Shown: positions 34,090 to 42,056 of the stretch, piece by piece
How positions within the stretch are numbered: the stretch's first letter is position 1
How the letters are laid out: the number at the start of each line of letters is the position of its first letter
Assembly (NCBI RefSeq): GCF_009883635.2
Contig: NZ_CP026115.2
Span: 3,720,001 to 3,784,000, forward strand
DNA length: 64,000 nt
Reading direction: 5' to 3'
DNA from: Pseudomonas putida
GTDB taxonomy: Bacteria > Pseudomonadota > Gammaproteobacteria > Pseudomonadales > Pseudomonadaceae
Translations under genes and position numbers: made by a program
The notes under the pieces: generated by a model
The model's database searches: none
What the model saw: only the letters and a program-made list of their open reading frames with translations
What the model was told of the DNA's origin: nothing

Positions 34090-35157
34090 ATGCGCAACCC
34101 GCTGCTCCGCACCCTGGCCCTGAGCACGCTGTTCTCGGCTGCCCTGGCCTCAGCCACTGATGGCAAGACCTTGGCCGCTGCCCAAGGTATTCCTAACCCG
34201 GCCGTGATCGCCCATCGCGGCGCTTCCCACGATGCCCCCGAATCCACCAGGCCTGCCTACCTGCTGGCCCGCGAGCTGGGCGCCGATTACCTGGAACTCG
34301 ACCTGCAACGCACCCGCGATGGCGTACTGGTGGTGGTCCACGATGATGAGCTGTCGCGCACCAGCAACGTCGCCGAGCGATATCCCGAGCGCGCGAAAAG
34401 CCCGGTCAGTGCCTTCACCCTGGCTGAGCTGAAGTCGCTGGATGCCGGCAGCTGGTTCAACCAGGCCTACCCGAAGCGTGCCCGTCCGTCGTTCGAAAAG
34501 TTGCCGATCCTGACCCTGGAAGAAGTCATCGACATTGCCGAAGGCAACCCCGACCGCCACCCCGGGCTGTATATCGAGACCAAGGTGCCCAACCAGTTCC
34601 CCGGGATCGAAAAGGAACTGAAAGCTCGCCTCGAAGCCCGTGGCTGGCTTGATCGGCCGGGGCGGGTAGTGTTGCAGACCTTCGACCGCAACAGCCTCAA
34701 GCTGCTGCACGAGGCTATGCCGCAGGTGCCGAAGATCCTCTTGCTGTGGGTGGGCAACAATGGCATCGCATCAGCGTCCGGGCAGGATTTCGCCCAGTCA
34801 GGCGAGCAGGACAAGGCCGCCTTCTATGCGCGCCAACAGCCCAAGGACAAGGCGGAGTTCTTACGCTGGCTCGACCATGCAAGGCAGGAGGGTGCAATCG
34901 GTACCGGCCCGTCAGCCACGCGCACTCATCTGGGCGAGCAGAGCTACAGCGACCTGATTCAGCCGTGGATGAACCAGGCCAATCACGAGCGCGGGCTGTT
35001 GGTTCACGTCTACACACTCGATGATCGGGTCGATTTCGACAAGGCCATGAAGGCTGGTGTCGACGGAATCTTCACCAATCGGGCGGGGGAGCTTTTGCGC
35101 GCTTATCAGCGCCCGGTAGAAAGCGAGGCGGTTCTGTTGAAGCGTTTGGGATACTGA
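34090..35157 (+). CDS. glpQ: periplasmic glycerophosphodiester phosphodiesterase
   Basis: A 355-residue exported enzyme that hydrolyses glycerophosphodiesters to glycerol-3-phosphate and an alcohol. Signal peptide ends near SAALASA. The GDPD barrel shows VIAHRGASHDAPESTRPAY with the catalytic His-Arg, YLELDLQRTRDGVLVVVHDDE (metal-binding Glu/Asp and second His), LYIETKVPN on strand 3 and GVDGIFTNRAGELL at the end. The ATG at 34090 has AGAGGA upstream. It stands alone, divergent from the SIR2-like gene. Confidence 0.93.
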   Translation: MRNPLLRTLALSTLFSAALASATDGKTLAAAQGIPNPAVIAHRGASHDAPESTRPAYLLARELGADYLELDLQRTRDGVLVVVHDDELSRTSNVAERYPERAKSPVSAFTLAELKSLDAGSWFNQAYPKRARPSFEKLPILTLEEVIDIAEGNPDRHPGLYIETKVPNQFPGIEKELKARLEARGWLDRPGRVVLQTFDRNSLKLLHEAMPQVPKILLLWVGNNGIASASGQDFAQSGEQDKAAFYARQQPKDKAEFLRWLDHARQEGAIGTGPSATRTHLGEQSYSDLIQPWMNQANHERGLLVHVYTLDDRVDFDKAMKAGVDGIFTNRAGELLRAYQRPVESEAVLLKRLGY

Positions 35158-35158
35158 A

Positions 35159-35446
35159 TCAATGGGCAAGTGCCCTGAGGACATGGTCAGGGTCGTTGCG
35201 TATGGCACGTAGCAAAGCCTTGGCCGGCCCGGTAGGTTCCCTGCGCCCTTGCTCCCAGTTCCTTAGTGTGGCGACCTGAACATCGATCATCTCGGCGAAA
35301 CGCACTTGGGACAAACCCGTGGATTTACGGATGCTTCTGACCTGCACTGCATCTATCTCGATGACTCGCGAGGGCAAACGCTTACCTTGAACGATTTCAT
35401 CCATCTGCTGAACGCTTTCCATCAACTCTTCAAAAAACTTGCTCAT
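35159..35446 (-). CDS. Xre-family antitoxin-like regulator (NadS/HigA type), apparently orphan
   Basis: A 95-residue protein with the NadS/HigA layout: N-terminal ELMESVQQMDEIVQGKRLPS, a beta segment EIDAVQVRSIRKSTGLSQ, and a helix-turn-helix RFAEMIDVQVATLRNWEQGR ending in EPTGPAKALLRAI. Relatives are second genes of RelE/ParE-type toxin pairs. Here only about 120 bases separate it from the next gene upstream, too little for a toxin. TGGAGG precedes the ATG. Orphan status makes regulation of other genes, or decay of a lost pair, likely. Confidence 0.82.
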   Translation of the reverse strand: MSKFFEELMESVQQMDEIVQGKRLPSRVIEIDAVQVRSIRKSTGLSQVRFAEMIDVQVATLRNWEQGRREPTGPAKALLRAIRNDPDHVLRALAH

Positions 35447-35520
35447 GTACGCCTCCAGTATTCGATGATGTGCTTTAGCGCTTGTTCTGCGTGGGGTGAC
35501 GAAGCTAGCGGATGATGCAT
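35443..35520 (-). CDS. possible 25-codon leader ORF or toxin remnant
   Basis: An ATG-started frame of 25 codons ends in ALKHIIEYWRRT and its TGA overlaps the antitoxin ATG (ATGA), the spacing expected of a translationally coupled upstream gene. The frame is closed by a TAG two codons before the ATG. The helical basic end would suit the tail of a small toxin, but the piece is too short to identify. Confidence 0.25.
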   Translation of the reverse strand: MHHPLASSPHAEQALKHIIEYWRRT

Positions 35521-35565
35521 TGGCTAGCAGGTCGTCCTCTTCCGACTCCGGTGTAGTCCGATTCT

Positions 35566-37266
35566 CTATTTAATCACTGGCGCCTGGCGACTCCTGTTCC
35601 GCCAAACCCGATAAGCCCGAATTCCCGCCCGTACCGAGCCAAACAGCAACTTTTCTTCCATCTCCCGCGCCATCCCCGAGCGCACCAGCATGCGCAGGAA
35701 GGTACCGCGGGCACGGGCGATGGCGAAGTGGATGCCTTGCGCTGTCAGGGTGTCGCGCACCTCGCGCAGGGCGGCGATGCCGCTGACGTCAATGCTGCTC
35801 ACCGCTTCCGCATCGAACAGCACCGCCTGGGGCTGGGCCTGACTCTGCACCGCTTCGAGCAGGCGCATCTTGAAGTAGTCGGCGTTGAAGAACAGGATCG
35901 CGTCGTCGAAGCGGTACACCACCAGGCCCGGCACGGTGCGGGCGTCTTTGTTCTTGCGGATGTCGACCTGGCCTTCGGTGCCTGGCAGCCAGCCAAGCAC
36001 GGCGTCGGTGGGCTGGTAGATGGTGTAGAGCAGGCGCAGGATCGCCAGGGTCACTGCAAACACGATGCCCGGCAATACGCCCAGGCCGAGCACGCCGACC
36101 GTGGTCAGCAGGCACAGCCAGAACTCGAAGCGGCTCAGGCGTCTGATCTTGCCCAGCGACTTGATGTCGATCAGGCCCCAGCCTGCCATCAGCAGCACCG
36201 CACCCAGCACCGCCTGCGGGATCCACGCCATCGGTGCGGTGAAGAACAGCAGGATCAGGGCGATGACCAGTGCCGCAATAATGCCGACCAGCTGGCTCTT
36301 GCCACCGACCATGTCATTGACCGCCGTGCGCGAGTCGGCGCCGCTGATGGCAAAGCCCTGGGAAATGCCGGCGGCCAGGTTGCTTACGCCAAGGGCGACG
36401 AATTCATGGTTGGCGTTGATCGCATAGCCGTGCCGTGCGGCGAAGCTGCGCGCGGTGAGCATGGCGCTGCAGAAGCTCACGGTGGCGATACCCAGGGCAT
36501 CGCGCAGCAAGCTCTTGGTTTCGTCCAGGTTGCTGTGGGGCCAGGCGAGCTTGGGGATGCCGGACGGCACCGGCCCGAGGATGGCGACGCCAAAGCGGTC
36601 CAGACCGAGCAGGCCGACCAGCAGGGTGAAGACTGCCACGGTCACCAGGGCCGCCGGCAGGCGAGGGTAGCGGCGCGGCAGCAAGATCAGCAGTGCCAGC
36701 CCGGCCAGGCCGATAGCCAGGGTCATCCAGTGGATCTCGTTCAGGCGCTGGAAGAAATTCACCACGCTGAGAATGAAGCCGTCCCCCTCGATCTTGAACC
36801 CCACGACCTTGGACAATTGCCCGGCAATCAGGCTTAGGCCGATACCGTTGAGGTAACCGATCAGGATCGGGCGCGAGAAGAAGCTGGCGATGAACCCGGC
36901 GCGCGCCACACCGGCGACGATCAGCATTACCCCGACCAGCACGGTGACGATCACCGAGAGTTCGGCGATGCGCTGCGGATCGCCCATGGCCAGTGGCGCC
37001 ACGGCGCCAGCGATCATGGCGCAGGTGGCGGCGTCGGGGCCAACCATCAATTGCCGTGAGCTGCCGATCAGGGCATAGACCATCATTGGCAGCACGCAGG
37101 CGTACAGGCCGTACTGCGGCGGCAGGCCGACGATCTGGGCGTAGGCGATGGCGATGGGTATCTGGATCGCCGCCACCGACAGCCCGGCCTGCAGGTCGGC
37201 ATGGAACCATTCACGGCGGTAATGCAACAGGTTGGAAAGGCCGGGGAGCCAGCGGGAGAGAAACAT
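35566..37266 (-). CDS. SulP-family anion transporter with STAS domain
   Basis: A 566-residue inner-membrane transporter: about 12-14 membrane segments with the SulP phrases QIPIAIAYAQIVGLPPQYGLYA near the N-terminus, VGPDAATCAMIAGAVAPLA and GFAISGADSRTAVNDMVGGKSQ. A C-terminal STAS domain follows (about residues 430-540, AVLFDAEAVSSIDVSGIAAL with the conserved Asp-x-Ser region). The family carries sulfate, bicarbonate or dicarboxylates; substrate not resolvable here. Monocistronic by context. Confidence 0.92.
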   Translation of the reverse strand: MFLSRWLPGLSNLLHYRREWFHADLQAGLSVAAIQIPIAIAYAQIVGLPPQYGLYACVLPMMVYALIGSSRQLMVGPDAATCAMIAGAVAPLAMGDPQRIAELSVIVTVLVGVMLIVAGVARAGFIASFFSRPILIGYLNGIGLSLIAGQLSKVVGFKIEGDGFILSVVNFFQRLNEIHWMTLAIGLAGLALLILLPRRYPRLPAALVTVAVFTLLVGLLGLDRFGVAILGPVPSGIPKLAWPHSNLDETKSLLRDALGIATVSFCSAMLTARSFAARHGYAINANHEFVALGVSNLAAGISQGFAISGADSRTAVNDMVGGKSQLVGIIAALVIALILLFFTAPMAWIPQAVLGAVLLMAGWGLIDIKSLGKIRRLSRFEFWLCLLTTVGVLGLGVLPGIVFAVTLAILRLLYTIYQPTDAVLGWLPGTEGQVDIRKNKDARTVPGLVVYRFDDAILFFNADYFKMRLLEAVQSQAQPQAVLFDAEAVSSIDVSGIAALREVRDTLTAQGIHFAIARARGTFLRMLVRSGMAREMEEKLLFGSVRAGIRAYRVWRNRSRQAPVIK

Positions 37267-37398
37267 CGCGTCGTCCTTTCAAAATGTTTCACGAATCCAT
37301 GAAGCATATGCGCCACAAGCCGTTTCGCTTGCAAGCGAATTGAAGACGAAGGCGTCGAACGCGGCCATGGGCCATATCAATGAAAGGGCAGAAACGAA

Positions 37399-37421
37399 AA
37401 AAGGAGCCGTGGGCTCCTTTT
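37399..37421 (-). terminator. rho-independent terminator after tRNA-Gly
   Basis: AAAAGGAGCC / GGCTCCTTTT with a 3-base loop; on the minus strand it is followed by TT, giving a run of six T. It is 46 bases beyond the tRNA 3' end. Confidence 0.85.
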
Positions 37422-37466
37422 GACAGCGATGACGTTGCTGAAACGCCATGCGGGGAATGCAATGTG

Positions 37467-37540
37467 TGGAGCGGGTAGAGGGAATCGAACCCTCAACTAA
37501 AGCTTGGGAAGCTTTCGTTTTGCCACTAAACTATACCCGC
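37467..37540 (-). tRNA. tRNA-Gly (anticodon CCC)
   Basis: Read on the minus strand: acceptor arms GCGGGTA / TACCCGC, D-stem GTTT / AAAC, anticodon stem AAAGC / GCTTT with loop TTCCCAA (anticodon CCC, reading GGG), T-arm GAGGG-TTCGATT-CCCTC, discriminator T and an encoded CCA end. All stems pair. A terminator follows. Confidence 0.97.
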
Positions 37541-37651
37541 GTCTGCGTTGGACTTTTTACCAGAACCCTCCCTGAATTAGAAGCCCAAGTTATAAAAAAG
37601 CTTGTCGGCGCCCCATGACCAGCGGGTGTCGGGTACGGGACGCCGATGCGC

Positions 37652-38539
37652 TCAGATGGCCAATGCATGCTGCCCCTGGATGTATGGGTTGCCGCGTTGA
37701 CGGGACTCGCGCACGGTTGGCTTGAGGAAACCGAGCATGACGTTGCGGGTGTCTTCACAGGCTGCCTTGTTTTCCATGTCGAGGAAGTGGCCCGCGTCGC
37801 GGATCACGCTGAACTGGCTGTTGCCTACATGCTTGCCGAACTCGCGTGCATCTTCGACGGTGGTGTACTCGTCGCGGTCGCCGTTGATGAACAGCACCGG
37901 GATGTCGATGTTGCGCGCGCCGTTCAGTGCCCGCTGCAGGTCACGCTGCAGCACTTCATTGATGTGGAAGTGCATCTGCGCATATTCGTGGCTGTCCAGA
38001 CCGCTGACATGCCGGTAGTTGAAGCGCTTGAACAGTGATGGCAGGTACTTGCCGATGGTGTCGTTGACCAGGTTGCCGACCTGGTAGCGATCGCAGGCAG
38101 CCAGGTACCGGCAGCCACGCTCCAGGTAGTCGCGCATCGGCTCGTTGATGATCGGCGAGAACGAGCTGACCACCGCCTTCTTCACCAACCGCGGCTGGTG
38201 CGCCAGCGCCAGCAAGGTGCAGGCACCGCCCCAGGAGAAGGACATGACGTGGTCGCACTGGAAGCGCTCGATCAGTTCGAGAAGGATCTGCGACTCGTCT
38301 TCCTTGCTGATCAGCCGTTCCTGGCGGTTGTGCGGCTTGGACTTGCCGGCATACGGCTGGTCGTACAGCACAACGTTGAATTGCGGGTGCAGGTTACGCA
38401 CCGTCTGGGCGAACGAGGCCGTGGTGGCCAGCGACCCATTGATCAGTATGATCGTCTTCTCGGCCGCATCCGCGCGATAGAACTCCGTGTAAACCCGATA
38501 CTGACCTTGGATATCAAGTACAGCGATTTCTGGCCTCAT
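37652..38539 (-). CDS. phaG: PhaG, 3-hydroxyacyl-ACP transacylase/thioesterase
   Basis: An alpha/beta-hydrolase that links fatty-acid synthesis to medium-chain polyhydroxyalkanoate. It was described as (R)-3-hydroxyacyl-ACP:CoA transacylase, and later work favours thioesterase activity. At 295 residues the sequence is close to P. putida PhaG throughout as I remember it (MRPEIAVLDIQGQYRVYTEF start, ILINGSLATTASFAQTV, nucleophile in MSFSWGGACTLL, HFLDMENKAACEDTRN near the end). It is distinguished from RhlA by context and sequence, with no rhlB nearby. Monocistronic, with a 332-base upstream region. Confidence 0.95.
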   Translation of the reverse strand: MRPEIAVLDIQGQYRVYTEFYRADAAEKTIILINGSLATTASFAQTVRNLHPQFNVVLYDQPYAGKSKPHNRQERLISKEDESQILLELIERFQCDHVMSFSWGGACTLLALAHQPRLVKKAVVSSFSPIINEPMRDYLERGCRYLAACDRYQVGNLVNDTIGKYLPSLFKRFNYRHVSGLDSHEYAQMHFHINEVLQRDLQRALNGARNIDIPVLFINGDRDEYTTVEDAREFGKHVGNSQFSVIRDAGHFLDMENKAACEDTRNVMLGFLKPTVRESRQRGNPYIQGQHALAI

Positions 38540-38871
38540 GTCATCGACTCCTGGCGCAAAAAGGGTAATCGCGTCACCTAGGGTGCACGTTCTTTATGAC
38601 AGGTAGGCATTCGCCTGAATAAAACGGGGGGCCCTGTGTCGATCCTTGGCACACGTGTCGACGATATTGTTGTGGCGGGCAATCTGCCGTGCCCCAAGGC
38701 ATCTGGGCTTTGGGTGGCCAGCAAAAGGTGTCTGAACTGCAGGCGTGACCGACTGGTCACTCGCGGACTGACGAGTTAGGAGTCAAGCAGTGGGTCGGGG
38801 ATCCCGCAAGTGCCGTTTGCGCAAATTTGTGACTCGGGCTGCTCAGCGGTCGTATGCCTGTATTACGGCAT
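38540..38871. other. intergenic region upstream of phaG, no gene
   Basis: 332 bases between phaG and rsuA, both on the minus strand. No credible coding sequence was seen. It contains a perfect 6-bp dyad GTGACC-GACT-GGTCAC at 38745-38760, about 205 bases from the phaG start; significance unknown. I could not place a convincing promoter by eye. Confidence 0.4.
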
Positions 38872-39564
38872 TCAGACCGAGGCGATCTCTTCCGCCGTCA
38901 AGGCCCTGAATTCGCCAGGTTGCAGGCCCGGATCAAGGCGGATCGTACCCATGCTTTCGCGATGCAGGCCGACCACCTTGTTGTCGAAGTGGCCGAACAT
39001 GCGCTTGACCTGGTGGTAGCGCCCTTCGACGATTGCCAGCCGTGCCAGGCGTGGGCCGAGGATGTCGAGTCGGGCGGGCAGGGTGGTCAGGTCTTCGAAG
39101 GCGAAATAGAACCCTTCGCTGAACTTGGCGACATAATGCGCGCCGATCTCGTCTTCGGTTTCCACCAGGTAATGCTTGGGCAGCTTGGTGGCTGGCTGGG
39201 TCAGGCGCCGCGACCACTGGCCATCGTTGGTCAGGATCATCAGGCCAGTGGTGTTGAAGTCCAGGCGCCCGGCAATGTGCAGGTCGTCGCGCAATTCGCT
39301 GGGTAGCAGGTCGAGCACGGTGCGGTGCTGCGGGTCTTGTGTGGCGCTGACGCAGCCAGTGGGCTTGTGCAGCATCAGGTAGCGCGCGGGGCGGCCGGCC
39401 TGCAGCAGTTGATCGTCCACTTCCACGCGGCTGAATTCCCGCACGTCCGCCTTTGGGTCGGTGACCACATTGTGGTCCAGGCGCACACGGCCCTGCACCA
39501 GCAGCAGGCGCACTTGCTGGCGATTGTAGCAGGGCAGGTTGGCGAGGAAACGGTCGAGGCGCAT
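38872..39564 (-). CDS. rsuA: RsuA, 16S rRNA pseudouridine synthase
   Basis: A 230-residue enzyme making pseudouridine 516 in 16S rRNA. N-terminal S4 RNA-binding domain (MRLDRFLANLPCYNRQQVRL...GRVRLD), then the synthase domain with the catalytic Asp in AGRLDFNTTGLMILTNDGQW and the KHYLVETEDEI and GRYHQVKRMFGH motifs. The length fits the RsuA/RluB/E family. The short S4 and position-516 specificity favour RsuA. Confidence 0.92.
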   Translation of the reverse strand: MRLDRFLANLPCYNRQQVRLLLVQGRVRLDHNVVTDPKADVREFSRVEVDDQLLQAGRPARYLMLHKPTGCVSATQDPQHRTVLDLLPSELRDDLHIAGRLDFNTTGLMILTNDGQWSRRLTQPATKLPKHYLVETEDEIGAHYVAKFSEGFYFAFEDLTTLPARLDILGPRLARLAIVEGRYHQVKRMFGHFDNKVVGLHRESMGTIRLDPGLQPGEFRALTAEEIASV

Positions 39565-39590
39565 GGCAGTATCTGATTTATGGTGGACTC

Positions 39591-39675
39591 TGTGGGAGCG
39601 GCTTTAGCCGCGAACACCGGCAAAGCCGGTGCCAGCCACCGCGTCGCCTGCTTCGCGGCTAAAGCCGCTCCCACA
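39591..39675. repeat. REP-type inverted repeat overlapping a coding end
   Basis: TGTGGGAGCGGCTTTAGCCG.. and ..CGGCTAAAGCCGCTCCCACA form 24-base perfect arms around a second small palindrome (CACCGGCAAAGCCGGTG). The unit runs into the last 24 codons of the adjacent Cys-rich gene. Confidence 0.88.
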
Positions 39676-39894
39676 GGATTCGCGGCAACTTTCAACAGCT
39701 TTTAGCTGGTCTTCCACGGCGGCACAGCGCGGGCACAGGCAGGCTTTGTCGCGCAGTTCGGCAGGCAAAGCCTGGAGCACGGCGGGGTCGATGGTCACGC
39801 CATAGCACCAGCAGGCCTGGGTGGCACTGCGCGGGTCGGCGAGGCTGCACTGGTTGAGGGCGCCACAGGCGGGGCAGTGCTGGCTGTCATTCAT
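39604..39894 (-). CDS. cysteine-rich CWC-family protein with REP-encoded tail
   Basis: A 96-residue protein. Residues 1-70 hold the Cys-rich CWC pattern: CPACGALNQC, then ACWCYGVTID, then CLCPRCAA, seven or more cysteines likely to bind zinc. The last 24 or so residues (SCGSGFSREAGDAVAGTGFA...) are translated from the REP element, so the ancestral stop appears lost. The ATG at 39894 overlaps the end of the diguanylate cyclase gene by 8 bases, so it is co-transcribed. Function unknown. Confidence 0.8.
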   Translation of the reverse strand: MNDSQHCPACGALNQCSLADPRSATQACWCYGVTIDPAVLQALPAELRDKACLCPRCAAVEDQLKAVESCRESCGSGFSREAGDAVAGTGFAGVRG

Positions 39895-41377
39895 GTTCGG
39901 TTCCGGGTGTTTCACTGCAGACGCGGTTTCGACCGGCCTGCTTGGCACGATAAAGCGCACGGTCGGCGCGAGTCAGCAGGGCGTGCAGGCTGTCACCCGG
40001 CTGCAAGGCGCTGAGGCCGATACTGGTGGTCAGGCGCAACGGTTGGTCTTCGTAGCTGAAGGTCAGTTGCTCGGTACGACCGCGAATTTTCTCCGCCACG
40101 TCGATCGCCTGCCGGCCCTCGGCTTCGCGTAACAGGACGATGAATTCCTCACCCCCCCAGCGGCAGAGTATATCCGACTGACGCAGGCTGCCCTGCAGCA
40201 CGTTGGCGAACTGGCGCAGCACTTCGTCGCCTGCCAGGTGGCCATGGGTATCGTTGAGCACCTTGAAGTGATCGAGGTCGATCAGCAAGGCGACCAGCGG
40301 CGCGCAATCGCGCTGGGCCTCCTGCAGGGCCTGGGCGGCCAGCAGGTCGAAGCTGCGCCGGTTGGGCAGGCCGGTCAGGCTGTCGAGGGTCGCCAGCGCC
40401 TCGGTGCTGGCCTGGTGGCGCCTGAGCATGCCATTGAGCAGCGACAGCACCACCAGGGTGATCATCGCGCAGATCACCAGGTTCAGGTACAGCGAGTGGC
40501 GAATCGGGTCCAGGGCGCCGGTCTCGCGTTTGTCAACCAGCAGGTACCAGCCCAGTTCGGGCAGTTGCCGCACATTGAGGAAGTGGCTGTGACCTTTGCT
40601 GTCCTTGTACTCGTGGCTGCCCTCGGTGGGTGTTGGGCGCTGCGCCAGCAACTCGCTCAGATCGGTATTGTCGGTCAAGGGTTGCCCGACCTTGAGGCCA
40701 TGCGGGCCACCCTCCGAGCCGGTCAGAATGACCTTGCCCTTGGCGTCGGTGAAGAACACCGAACGCTGGTAGCGGCGCTGATACTTGTCGATCAGCTTGA
40801 TCACCGCGTCCACGCTCAGGCCCACGCCGGTGGCGCCGATGAAGCGTTGCTTGTAGTCCAGCACCGGGTAGTTGATGAACACCGTCAGGTTGTCCTGGTT
40901 GGCCATGTCCAGGTCGACGTTGATCTCATACGGCGCTTTCATTTCGCGCAGGCGGAAGTACCAGGCGTCGCGCCAGGTGTTCGGTACCACGTGTTTGAGC
41001 ACGCCCTTGGCCTGGTAGTAGGTGAGGGTGCGGTCGGAGACGAAGAACGAGGTGAAGGTGTCCTGCTTGCCCATGACCTCGCCCAGAAAGCGGGTGATGC
41101 GCTGGGTGTCCTGTTCACCCGCCAGCACCCAGTCGCGCAGGAAGGTGTCCTGGGCCATCATCGAAGCGATCAGCACCGGGCGGATCAGGTCTTTCTGGAT
41201 TTCCGAATAGACGGTATCGGAGGTCAGCGGCAGCTCGGTATTGACGATGCCGTCGCGGATCGCGCTGCGCGAGGCGAAATAGCTGATCAGCGATGTAGCG
41301 AGGAAGCCGCAGGTCAGCAACAGCAGCAGGGCAAGGATCAGCGAGCGCTGTGAGAACAGGGCGGAGCGTGATGGCAT
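39887..41377 (-). CDS. membrane diguanylate cyclase (dCache sensor + GGDEF)
   Basis: A 496-residue c-di-GMP synthase. Membrane segments at about residues 13-32 and 300-320 enclose a periplasmic dCache-type sensor (YFRLREMKAPYEINVDLDMAN, FIGATGVGLSVDAVIKLIDK). The cytoplasmic GGDEF domain has DSLTGLPNRRSFDLLA at the start, IDLDHFKVLNDTHGHLAGDE, and an active A-site CRWGGEEFIVLL. An inhibitory RxxD four residues before the GGEEF was not found. Ligand unknown. The downstream CWC gene overlaps its end. Confidence 0.94.
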   Translation of the reverse strand: MPSRSALFSQRSLILALLLLLTCGFLATSLISYFASRSAIRDGIVNTELPLTSDTVYSEIQKDLIRPVLIASMMAQDTFLRDWVLAGEQDTQRITRFLGEVMGKQDTFTSFFVSDRTLTYYQAKGVLKHVVPNTWRDAWYFRLREMKAPYEINVDLDMANQDNLTVFINYPVLDYKQRFIGATGVGLSVDAVIKLIDKYQRRYQRSVFFTDAKGKVILTGSEGGPHGLKVGQPLTDNTDLSELLAQRPTPTEGSHEYKDSKGHSHFLNVRQLPELGWYLLVDKRETGALDPIRHSLYLNLVICAMITLVVLSLLNGMLRRHQASTEALATLDSLTGLPNRRSFDLLAAQALQEAQRDCAPLVALLIDLDHFKVLNDTHGHLAGDEVLRQFANVLQGSLRQSDILCRWGGEEFIVLLREAEGRQAIDVAEKIRGRTEQLTFSYEDQPLRLTTSIGLSALQPGDSLHALLTRADRALYRAKQAGRNRVCSETPGTEHE

Positions 41378-41589
41378 GATCTTCCCGTGATGTGTGCCGA
41401 GGCGCTCATTCTAGTGAGATGACAGGCAAATGACTGCATGTTTTTAAAGGTTATTTCGACCTGTATCAATTTGTTGCTGAAATGGCACTGCACCTTGGAG
41501 CCGCTGTCTGATTCATTGTCGATGAACGCATTTGCGTCGACGCTCGCCAGCGCCGCTGTTCGAGCACCTCTGCGGTCCAGGAGGCCGCC

Positions 41590-42051
41590 ATGTCCTATCG
41601 AATTCTGTTGATCGCCCTGCTGGGTTTGATGACTTCTGCCTGTGCGCCCTACTACGAGAGTGGCGGCTATTCACGCACTGAATATTATTCGACCGATCGC
41701 TACGTGACGCCTGGGTATTACCGATATGACCGCTACTATGTGACACCGCCGCCGCGCTACTACTACCAGCCGGCACCCCGCTATTACCAGCCGGCGCCGC
41801 GCTACTACCGGCCGGCACCTGCCCCCTACTACCGGCCGGGCCCACAGCCGGGGATGAACCAGTGGCACGGCAACCCGCGATACGACTATGGCAATCGCCA
41901 GCGCAATGACTATGGCCGCGATCGCGACCGTAATGACTATCGTGATGGCAGTCAGCGTTACCAGCATGATCGCTGGCATTCCAATAACCGCGGGGGCAAC
42001 GACGGCCAGTCGGATCGTGGGCGTGGAGGCGACCACAACTGGCAGCACTGA
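41590..42051 (+). CDS. Tyr/Pro-rich repeat lipoprotein
   Basis: A 153-residue exported protein with a signal peptide ending in a possible lipobox (MTSAC, Cys about residue 18). The mature part is low-complexity: Tyr-rich strings, three copies of PRYYxPAP spaced by about 9 residues, then a polar Asn/Arg/Asp/Gly-rich tail ending GGDHNWQH. It would be disordered in the envelope. No enzymatic domain. A possible ribosome-binding site (CAGGAGGCCGCC) precedes the ATG. Function unknown. Confidence 0.7.
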   Translation: MSYRILLIALLGLMTSACAPYYESGGYSRTEYYSTDRYVTPGYYRYDRYYVTPPPRYYYQPAPRYYQPAPRYYRPAPAPYYRPGPQPGMNQWHGNPRYDYGNRQRNDYGRDRDRNDYRDGSQRYQHDRWHSNNRGGNDGQSDRGRGGDHNWQH

Positions 42052-42056
42052 CGCTG

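Noticed and set aside
32930..37343. A 15-bp direct repeat (TTGCAAGCGAATTGA) at 32930-32944 and 37329-37343, possibly att sites of an integrated element
   Set aside because: A window of this size is expected to hold one or two identical 15-mers by chance. No integrase is nearby, and the interval contains the SulP and glycerophosphodiesterase genes, which look like ordinary core genes. The tRNA is outside the repeat pair.
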